Program-made: the position numbers and the translations under genes | Assembly: GCF_026652115.1 (NCBI RefSeq) | Contig: NZ_JAPPSQ010000009.1 | Location: 152,249 to 216,248 of the forward strand | Direction of reading: 5' to 3' | DNA length: 64,000 bases | Source: Algoriphagus sp. PAP.12 | GTDB taxonomy: Bacteria > Bacteroidota > Bacteroidia > Cytophagales > Cyclobacteriaceae | The notes under the pieces: generated by a model | Seen by the model: the letters and a program-made list of their open reading frames with translations, nothing else | Database searches by the model: none | What the model was told of the DNA's origin: nothing | Part shown: piece by piece, positions 54,136 to 61,017 of the stretch | Numbering within the stretch: position 1 is the first letter of the stretch | Layout: the number at the start of each line of letters is the position of its first letter

Positions 54136-55209
54136 ATGGAAAATATTGGGAAAGCCATGGTTTTTAAAGGAATCAAATCCCCTTTTAACTTAGAGGAGTT
54201 TAAATTCCCGCTATTAAAACCTGGAGAAGTCCTAGTAAGAAATTCCTACAGCACTGTCTGCACCAGTGATCTCCATACTTTTTACGGAAGAAGGCATTCC
54301 TGCACGAATAGCGTTTTAGGACATGAAGTCATTGGAGAGATAGTTGATTTATCTCAAGGTGGCATCTCTGACTATCAGGGGAATTCTCTCAAGGTTGGAG
54401 ACAAAGTCACTTGGACCGTTTTTGCCTTTGACCCCCTTTCGGAGAATACCCTAAAGGGATTTCCTCAAAAATCTGAAAGACTTTACAAATATGGGCATGA
54501 AGAAATCAACGAGGAATATCAGTTGAATGGAGGCTTTTCCACACATACTCATTTGCGAAAAGGAACTGCAATTTTCAAACTACCATCTAATCTAAGTTTG
54601 AAAGAAGCAGCTCCTATCAATTGTAGTCATGCGACAATTGCAGGAGCGATCCGAATGGCTGGAGATATTTCAGATAAAAACGTATTGGTTAGCGGAGTTG
54701 GAATGCTTGGATTATCGGCTTGTGCCCAAGCAAAATTCCTGGGAGCTAACCAGGTTTGGGCTCAGGACATCAATTCTGAAAAATTGAATTCTTCAGAGGA
54801 ATTCGGAGCAGATCAAACCTTTCTTTATCCTGAAAAAGAAATAGAAACCGCCAATCAGGAGATTGGAGGGATTGACATCGTCATTGAGACTTCAGGTTCG
54901 CCGGAAGCCATTGAAAAATGCATCGGACTCTTGGGAATCGGTGGGACTATCATTTTGGTGGGATCTGTTTTTCCTCAAAGGGATTTAGCAATCAATGGAG
55001 AAGTTTTGGTCAGAAAAATCCTAACCATCAAAGGGCTACATAATTACACGCCAGAAGACTTGCAAACAGCTATAGAGTTTGTTTCCACTGCCAAAAACAG
55101 ATTCCCTTTTGAAAAGCTGGTCGGGGCAGAATTTCCATTAGATGAGTTGGAAAAAGCCTTTGAATTGGGACAAGAAGGCAAACATTTTAGAGTTGGAGTA
55201 AAGCCATGA
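54136..55209 (+). CDS. Phosphonate-associated zinc-type alcohol dehydrogenase (HpnZ-like)
   Basis: 357 residues of the medium-chain dehydrogenase family. Catalytic-zinc ligands Cys42, His63 and Glu64 (VCTSDLH, GHE) and the Rossmann motif GVGMLG (about 186-191) are present. The lobe that usually carries four structural-zinc cysteines (about 97-113) has none (AFDPLSENTLKGFPQKS). The closest match recalled is the TIGR03366 group of dehydrogenases next to phosphonate genes. It probably acts on an aldehyde/alcohol formed in the pathway, possibly acetaldehyde. It lies 45 bp before the oxidase gene. Confidence 0.85.
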   Translation: MENIGKAMVFKGIKSPFNLEEFKFPLLKPGEVLVRNSYSTVCTSDLHTFYGRRHSCTNSVLGHEVIGEIVDLSQGGISDYQGNSLKVGDKVTWTVFAFDPLSENTLKGFPQKSERLYKYGHEEINEEYQLNGGFSTHTHLRKGTAIFKLPSNLSLKEAAPINCSHATIAGAIRMAGDISDKNVLVSGVGMLGLSACAQAKFLGANQVWAQDINSEKLNSSEEFGADQTFLYPEKEIETANQEIGGIDIVIETSGSPEAIEKCIGLLGIGGTIILVGSVFPQRDLAINGEVLVRKILTIKGLHNYTPEDLQTAIEFVSTAKNRFPFEKLVGAEFPLDELEKAFELGQEGKHFRVGVKP

Positions 55210-55254
55210 AACACAGATTGAAATACCCTTTTTATCAATATAATCAACATTACC

Positions 55255-56403
55255 ATGTATGATTTAATAGTTGTAGGCGGTGGAGTGCTTGGAGCATTTC
55301 ATGCATATCATGCTTTGGAAGCTGGATTGAAGGTGGCTATCCTTGAAAAGGACAAAGCACCTCAAGAAGCTACTACCCGCAATTTTGGACAAGTTGTCCC
55401 ATCTGGAATGGACAGCAAATGGCAAACCTATGGTCGGGAAAGCCTAAAAATCTACAAATCAATCCAAGCCAAGTTTGATGTCACTGTCCGAAATAATGGA
55501 TCGGTATACTTGGCTTCTAACCAAGAAGAACAGCAATTGATCGAGGAGCTTTTTTCCATCAATCAATCCAATGGATATACTTCCGAATTGCTTTCCAAAG
55601 AAGCTTGTTTGGCTAAATATCCTGGCTTGCGAAGGGATTATGCGGTAGGTGGATTGTTTTTTCCTGAGGAAGTGACAGTTGAACCGAAAACGATGATTCA
55701 CAGGCTACTGGAATACTTGATTCATGAAAAAGGGCTAGCTTACTTCCCAAATCATCAAGTGGTCTCCTGTAGCAATACCGGAAATGGTGTTTGGCTGGAA
55801 ACCGCTGCTGGAAACAAATTCAAAGGAGAAAAGGTCATTATCTGTAATGGTCGTGATTTCAAGACTCTTTACCCTGAGATTTTTACAGAAAGTGATCTAG
55901 AAGTCACTAAACTTCAAATGATGCTAACCAAACCTCAGTCAAAAAGCTACATACTTCCGGGTTCTATTTTGACAGGATTATCGATTCGCAGGTACGAGGC
56001 TTTCCATGAATGTCCATCATTCGCAGAGGTCAAAAGCAGGGAACCTAAGGATTCTTTGGAGAAAAAATGGGGAGTTCATATCCTTTTCAAACAAGCCACT
56101 GACGGATCAGTGATTTTGGGAGATTCTCATGAATATGCAGATGCCAAAGACAGTGATGATCTAGGTTATGATTTGAATATGGATATCGATCAGTTCATGA
56201 TTGATGAAGCCAAAAAGATAATCGACCTTCCAACTTATGAAATAGCTCACCGTTGGTTTGGGGTATATTCCCAATGCAAAACCAAAGATATTTTCCAACA
56301 AACCATTGATGAACATATCCATGTGGTGACTGGAATCGGTGGAAAAGGAATGACCGGAAGTGCTGGATTTTCAAAAGAACATATTGAACAATTATTTAAT
56401 TAA
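55255..56403 (+). CDS. FAD-dependent amine oxidase of phosphonate catabolism (TIGR03364/HpnW-like)
   Basis: 382 residues of the glycine oxidase/DadA fold. FAD-binding VVGGGVLGAFHAYHALEAG (about 6-24), Glu-ended second strand (VAILEKD), the ATTRNFGQVVPSG signature, and a C-terminal GIGGKGMTGSAGF flavin contact. The family is found with PhnX-type enzymes, where it is proposed to convert 2-aminoethylphosphonate or an N-methyl derivative oxidatively to phosphonoacetaldehyde. Here it would replace the missing PhnW transaminase. It ends 1 bp before the phosphonatase gene. Confidence 0.88.
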   Translation: MYDLIVVGGGVLGAFHAYHALEAGLKVAILEKDKAPQEATTRNFGQVVPSGMDSKWQTYGRESLKIYKSIQAKFDVTVRNNGSVYLASNQEEQQLIEELFSINQSNGYTSELLSKEACLAKYPGLRRDYAVGGLFFPEEVTVEPKTMIHRLLEYLIHEKGLAYFPNHQVVSCSNTGNGVWLETAAGNKFKGEKVIICNGRDFKTLYPEIFTESDLEVTKLQMMLTKPQSKSYILPGSILTGLSIRRYEAFHECPSFAEVKSREPKDSLEKKWGVHILFKQATDGSVILGDSHEYADAKDSDDLGYDLNMDIDQFMIDEAKKIIDLPTYEIAHRWFGVYSQCKTKDIFQQTIDEHIHVVTGIGGKGMTGSAGFSKEHIEQLFN

Positions 56404-56404
56404 A

Positions 56405-57085
56405 ATGAGCAAGATCAAACTAGCCGTATTTGATATGGCGGGAACCACTGTAGATGAAGATAATGTCGTCTATAAAACCGTCCAGAAAGTCATCAACGAC
56501 AAAGGCTATGGCGTTAGCTTGGACCAGGTTTTAGAATATGGAGCTGGAAAAGAAAAACACCAGGCCATCATTGATGTATTGACCAATTGTACAGAGGAGA
56601 AAGAGGTCAAAGAAAAAGCATCTGAGATTTTCGGGAATTTCAAGCCGGAATTGAAAGCAGCATATGAAAACTTGGATGTGAAGACTTTTGAAGGAGTCAA
56701 AGAAATGATGGAGACCTTACGCTCCAAAGAGGTCTTTGTTGTTCTCAACACAGGATATGATAGAAAAACTGCCCAATCATTGGTAGATAAACTAGGTTGG
56801 GAAGTCGGTAAGGATATTGATGGATTGGTTACTGCTGATGATGTGACCAATGGGAGACCTGGTCCAGATATGATACTTAAAGCGATGGAAATTGTAGGCG
56901 TCACAGATTCTCAGGCTGTCTTAAAAGCTGGAGATTCAGCCATTGATATTGAAGAAGGAAAAAATGCCAATTGCGGTTTGACTGTAGGCGTTTTGACTGG
57001 AGCCCAAACTTCCAAGCAGCTACAAACTGTCAATCCAGATTACATTCTGGAAAGTGTGGCTAGTCTGGATAAGATTTTGAGTTAA
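56405..57085 (+). CDS. PhnX-like phosphonatase (HAD family, TIGR03351-like)
   Basis: 226 residues from the ATG just after the oxidase stop (MSKIKLAVFDMAGTTVD). The nucleophile is Asp10, with Ala12 at the position where phosphonatases carry Ala instead of the usual HAD Asp. The cap motif GAGKEKH (46-52) places Lys49 where PhnX forms its Schiff base. VVLNTGYDRKTA and KAGDSAIDIEEGKNA complete the HAD motifs. Predicted reaction: phosphonoacetaldehyde to acetaldehyde plus phosphate. The next feature is a very strong terminator. Confidence 0.88.
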   Translation: MSKIKLAVFDMAGTTVDEDNVVYKTVQKVINDKGYGVSLDQVLEYGAGKEKHQAIIDVLTNCTEEKEVKEKASEIFGNFKPELKAAYENLDVKTFEGVKEMMETLRSKEVFVVLNTGYDRKTAQSLVDKLGWEVGKDIDGLVTADDVTNGRPGPDMILKAMEIVGVTDSQAVLKAGDSAIDIEEGKNANCGLTVGVLTGAQTSKQLQTVNPDYILESVASLDKILS

Positions 57086-57096
57086 AAAATCTTGAT

Positions 57097-57142
57097 AAAA
57101 ATAAAACAGACTCTCATTTGTTTGAGAGCCTGTTTTATTTTT
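57097..57142. terminator. Bidirectional terminator
   Basis: AAAAATAAAACAG-A-CTCTCA / TGAGAG-C-CTGTTTTATTTTT (57097-57142) forms a near-perfect stem with a 6-nt loop. It closes the phosphonate operon (plus) and the convergent SDR-like gene (minus). Confidence 0.93.
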
Positions 57143-57885
57143 TAACAAAGGAGTAAGTTGGTTTCAATTTCTCCAGTAAGGATATAATTTTCAACTTTTT
57201 CAAAAATCGTTGAAAAGGTAGCACTCTCCTCTAACTTTTCTTTTTTCTCTGCCCATTTCTTTCCGATTAGGATTTCAACATTATCAATTGGAGGGCCGAT
57301 TTCCTGTCTTTCTTTTTTTATTGAGTCCAATAGTATTTCTCTACAGGATCTCACCATTCTATTTCCAAAATCCTGGCTCCGATATTCTTCTTGATGAGAA
57401 ACACTGAAGACTAGTACTTTGGAATCTTTCTCATGAACTAAAGGAAGAATACATTTACAGAAATTAAAACTTGGAACGATTCCTTGACTAAATAAATCCT
57501 CAAGATTTTTATTGGTTAAATCATTTATTTTCAATTCTTGATTATGCTGGTAGAAGTTGACAAAAATCGCATCAAGCGGATACCAAGTCTCAAACAGATA
57601 AGTTTGAAACAATTGTGATTCTTCTTCATTCGAAAAGTCACAATTAAATACATGGATTTTCTCCAAATCCACTGGAGACAAATCCTTCTTAAGAAAATAT
57701 TCATCCTCCTCCTTTTTCAAAGGAAGAACGATTTCAAATTCTTTTTCTAATAATATTCTTACAAGTTTTTTTTCAAAACATGAGGGTTGCATGGAGGCGA
57801 CCAAGGCAACCTTTGCATTTTTATTCACTAGTTTACTATTTGGGTGACTGGTTATAGGGGAACTAAATAAGAGGGGTAATTTCAC
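57142..57885 (-). CDS. Degenerate SDR-like Rossmann protein
   Basis: 247 residues with a GTG start (no in-frame ATG before the fold). The layout follows a short-chain dehydrogenase: strand VALVAS (about 26-31), CDFSNEEESQ (the D-V-T position), AIFVNFYQHN (the NNAG position) and VLVFSVSHQEEY. The TGxxxGxG cofactor motif reads SMQPSCF, and the catalytic YxxxK is not recognisable. It may be a pseudo-enzyme or a very divergent oxidoreductase. It is not certain that it belongs to the adjacent phosphonate cluster. Confidence 0.6.
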   Translation of the reverse strand: MKLPLLFSSPITSHPNSKLVNKNAKVALVASMQPSCFEKKLVRILLEKEFEIVLPLKKEEDEYFLKKDLSPVDLEKIHVFNCDFSNEEESQLFQTYLFETWYPLDAIFVNFYQHNQELKINDLTNKNLEDLFSQGIVPSFNFCKCILPLVHEKDSKVLVFSVSHQEEYRSQDFGNRMVRSCREILLDSIKKERQEIGPPIDNVEILIGKKWAEKKEKLEESATFSTIFEKVENYILTGEIETNLLLC

Positions 57886-58027
57886 GGATTTAATTCATTT
57901 CAAAAAATTAAGGCCCAAAATGATACCATATTTTTTTGTAAATCACCGAATTAAATCAACTTCATATACCTACGTATGGAATAACTAATCTGGATGTTTT
58001 TTGTTCAAAATCACATTTGGTGAAATA

Positions 58028-58062
58028 AAAAAAGCCTCTAACAAATTGTCAGAGGCCTTTTC
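58028..58062 (-). terminator. Terminator after the OmpA-family gene
   Basis: GCCTCT (58034-58039) pairs with AGAGGC (58051-58056), with an inner ACAA/TTGT complementarity. The minus strand ends in seven T. It ends the T9SS-linked operon. Confidence 0.88.
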
Positions 58063-58083
58063 AGAGCAGAAAAAATCCGGTGA

Positions 58084-60030
58084 TTAATAATGCGTAATCT
58101 TAAATTCAGTTCTTCTGTTCAATTGATGTTCCTCGTCCGAACATTCTACCCCATTGGAACATTGGTTTAATAGTTGGGTTTCGCCATAGCCAATCGCTTT
58201 CATTCTGTTCCCACTGATTCCCATATTGAGAATATAATCCACAGCAGCTTTCGCTCTTTTGTCCGAAAGCTTCAAATTGTAATTATCCGAGCCTCTTGCA
58301 TCGGTATGAGAATAAAGTTCAATTTGAATAGTCGGGTTATCCTTTAAAATCTGGACTAGTTTATCCAATTCGGGTTTGGCATCTTCACGAATTTCCCATC
58401 GGTCAAAATCATAATAGATATTTTCCAATGTATATGTTTTCCCCACCTGAATTTGATCTAAGTAGATATCCTGATAGAAAACCGAGTCGGAAGGATTCTC
58501 AGGTAAATTGAATGATACCGAACCATCCAAATATCCAGTCTTTCGGCCTATCATTTCAAGTGACTGTCCCAATTCAACTTCAAACCTGAATTGCCCATCT
58601 GGTTTGGTAACAAAAGAAGCCAAAACATCTCCATTGCTGGATTTTAAATCCACAACGGCATCAGACAATTCCATCTTTGTCTCTTTATCTAGCACTTTCC
58701 CTTTTACCACTAGTTCCTTTTGCACATTCAGGTCAACCCAATAAATATCATCCAATCCCATTCCTCCTGTTCTATCAGAAGCTAAAAATGCCTCATCCCA
58801 CTTTCCATCCACTAAAAAGAAGCCAAAATCATCCCTATTGGAATTCACAGGACTTCCTAGATTTTCAGGGTTTGAAAAACTAATCCCAGATTTTTCAGCT
58901 TTGAAAACATCTAGACCACCGATTCCTGGATAACCTGCACTTGAAAAAACCAAATCCCCATTTTGATCGATAAAGGGAGTTCTCTCATCTTCTGAAGTAT
59001 TGATATCTGCTCCTAAGTTTACGGGACTAGACCAACCTTGGTCTTGAGAATAAGTGACATAGTAAATATCAGCTTTCCCCTGGCCCCCAGGCATGTCAGA
59101 TGAAAAGTACAGTTTGGAATTAGCTGCATCGTAAAATGGATCCGCCACCGAATAAGCAAAGGCATTATTAAAATCCAGTGGACTAAAATCTTCCATCATC
59201 AAAGAATCACTGTCCAAGGCAAAAAAGACCTCCGGGAATAAGGTATAGTTTCGGGCCTTCCCTTCCCCTGACTTATCAAATTTCTGAGCTTGCGTAAGCG
59301 TTAAAAACACATTATCACCGCTTTGGAAATAAGGACCAACATGTAGGTTGCTTGCAAATTGTTCATCTTTCTGAGCAGTGCCAGAAACAACCTTTTCTTC
59401 CTTTTTCCAACTTGCTGAATACATGGATAAATAGCCATTTCCAGTCCATCCATACACATTGCTATTCAGGGCATTTCTGGAATCTACTCGCTTCTTAGTT
59501 TCCCCTATTCTATCTGAGGTAAACCACAATACATCCTCGGTAGAAAGAAAAGGTCCAAATTCGGAGAATGTCGAATTGATTTCCTTCAAAGAAGAAACTT
59601 GTGCATCATTGGGTTGATTTAACAAATCCCTTCCCTCACTTGCCGTCTTCCGCAAAAAAGAAAGTTCAGGATTGGATTGATCAGGATCTAATCGCGTCAA
59701 GATTTCTTCAGCCTCAGAATACTTGGAGTTTGCAATCAACACCTCTGCAAAAGGTTTCAGATCCAATGAATCCAAATCCCCATCTCTATTGAGTCTGCTA
59801 TACCATTCTTCAGCCTGTTCAAAATTTCGGGTTTTGTAATATGCCTGAGCCAACCCGCGGGCAGACTCAGGCATGGGTGACAACTCCCAGCTTTTCAAGA
59901 AACTGTTAATACCTTCTGAATAATTCAAACCATCTGAAAGGGAAACCCCTTCCATATAATCCCTGTAGGCCAAAGGCTTGCAGGAAAACAAAATCAAAAA
60001 AACGAGACATTGTAAACATATTCTCCTCAT
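58084..60030 (-). CDS. OmpA-family lipoprotein with TPR, PD40 and carboxypeptidase-regulatory-like domains
   Basis: 648 residues. The N-terminal lipoprotein signal is LVFLILFSC (Cys17). TPR-like helices span about 30-125 (GLAQAYYKTRNFEQAEEWYSRL). A PD40/WD40-like beta-propeller spans about 140-420 (AFYFSSDMPGG-type repeats). A regulatory-like beta-sandwich spans about 425-520 (VVKGKVLDKETKMELSDA). The C-terminal OmpA peptidoglycan-binding domain spans about 530-648 (IELYSHTDARGSDNYNLKLSDKRAKAA). The architecture is that of PorE-type proteins tied to T9SS. It is the last gene of the operon, 11 bp after PorP. Confidence 0.92.
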   Translation of the reverse strand: MRRICLQCLVFLILFSCKPLAYRDYMEGVSLSDGLNYSEGINSFLKSWELSPMPESARGLAQAYYKTRNFEQAEEWYSRLNRDGDLDSLDLKPFAEVLIANSKYSEAEEILTRLDPDQSNPELSFLRKTASEGRDLLNQPNDAQVSSLKEINSTFSEFGPFLSTEDVLWFTSDRIGETKKRVDSRNALNSNVYGWTGNGYLSMYSASWKKEEKVVSGTAQKDEQFASNLHVGPYFQSGDNVFLTLTQAQKFDKSGEGKARNYTLFPEVFFALDSDSLMMEDFSPLDFNNAFAYSVADPFYDAANSKLYFSSDMPGGQGKADIYYVTYSQDQGWSSPVNLGADINTSEDERTPFIDQNGDLVFSSAGYPGIGGLDVFKAEKSGISFSNPENLGSPVNSNRDDFGFFLVDGKWDEAFLASDRTGGMGLDDIYWVDLNVQKELVVKGKVLDKETKMELSDAVVDLKSSNGDVLASFVTKPDGQFRFEVELGQSLEMIGRKTGYLDGSVSFNLPENPSDSVFYQDIYLDQIQVGKTYTLENIYYDFDRWEIREDAKPELDKLVQILKDNPTIQIELYSHTDARGSDNYNLKLSDKRAKAAVDYILNMGISGNRMKAIGYGETQLLNQCSNGVECSDEEHQLNRRTEFKITHY

Positions 60031-60040
60031 GGAAATAGAC

Positions 60041-61012
60041 TTAAAAGAAACGTGGTGAAACTAATCTTACCCTCTTTGGAGGGAATAAAAAGGCTACTGA
60101 AATATCATGTGTTGTAAAGGTATTGACAGAGAAACCTGTCAAAGAATGATCATAGGCATATCCCAATCGCAAGCCCTGCTTTAATTGAACCTGAACCATT
60201 CCGATTACAGCAGTGGATTTTTTTAATCCATCTTGAATTTCCCTCCCTGGCATATTGATTCCTGCTCTGTATCCAGCCCCTAACCAAAAGGTATCGTTAA
60301 GAATTAAGGAAGCATTTACATCCAATCTTGCCGGAGCATTGAAATCATCCATATACATGATAGAAGGAACCAAAGCAAAATTGTAATTCAAGTCAAAATG
60401 GTACCCACTGGAAAGGTAAATGTGAGGGCTTGGCTTTACCATGATATCTCCTTGGTCAAAATTCACCACTGAAGAAAGCATCTGATCAGCCGCAAGACCT
60501 ACATAGAATTTTTCATCATAGAGAAACAGGCCAAATTTCATATCAGGATATGTCATCCTATCTTTCCCAACGGGAATAGAAGGATCATCATCCTGATCTG
60601 GGCGAAGGATCCCTCCATCCAATTGAGCATTCACTATTCCTGCTCCTACACCGAATGACAAATATTTTGTATTCGTCAATCTCAAATGATAGGCTAAATT
60701 TCCATAAACAGCCGTTGTTTTTTGAGCTCCCAGTTTATCAGTCAAAACTTGCCCTCCAACTCCTAGCTGGGAATCTTCCAAATAGGTATCTCCTGCTACT
60801 GCAAATGTTTCAGGACTCCCCTCCACTCCAGTCCATTGCTTTCGGTAATAGGACTGGAGATAAAGCTGCTGTTTGTATCCAGCATAAGCAGGATTGATAA
60901 ATACTGGATTAAAAATGTATTGGCTATACTGAGGAACCTGCTGTCCCTGAACCAATTGAGTAGAACAAAGGACGAATCCTACTAGTATCAATGTTATTTT
61001 AAAGAATTTCAT
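60041..61012 (-). CDS. PorP/SprF family type IX secretion membrane protein
   Basis: 323 residues. The ATG at 61012 gives MKFFKITLILVGFVLCSTQLV; an in-frame GTG lies three codons upstream. The family hallmark QVPQYSQYIFNPVFINPAYAGY follows the signal peptide, then outer-membrane beta strands. PorP/SprF proteins are usually encoded beside T9SS cargo with a type B sorting domain and help retain or deliver it at the cell surface. That is the arrangement here, 5 bp after the adhesin stop. Confidence 0.95.
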   Translation of the reverse strand: MKFFKITLILVGFVLCSTQLVQGQQVPQYSQYIFNPVFINPAYAGYKQQLYLQSYYRKQWTGVEGSPETFAVAGDTYLEDSQLGVGGQVLTDKLGAQKTTAVYGNLAYHLRLTNTKYLSFGVGAGIVNAQLDGGILRPDQDDDPSIPVGKDRMTYPDMKFGLFLYDEKFYVGLAADQMLSSVVNFDQGDIMVKPSPHIYLSSGYHFDLNYNFALVPSIMYMDDFNAPARLDVNASLILNDTFWLGAGYRAGINMPGREIQDGLKKSTAVIGMVQVQLKQGLRLGYAYDHSLTGFSVNTFTTHDISVAFLFPPKRVRLVSPRFF

Positions 61013-61017
61013 CTTGC

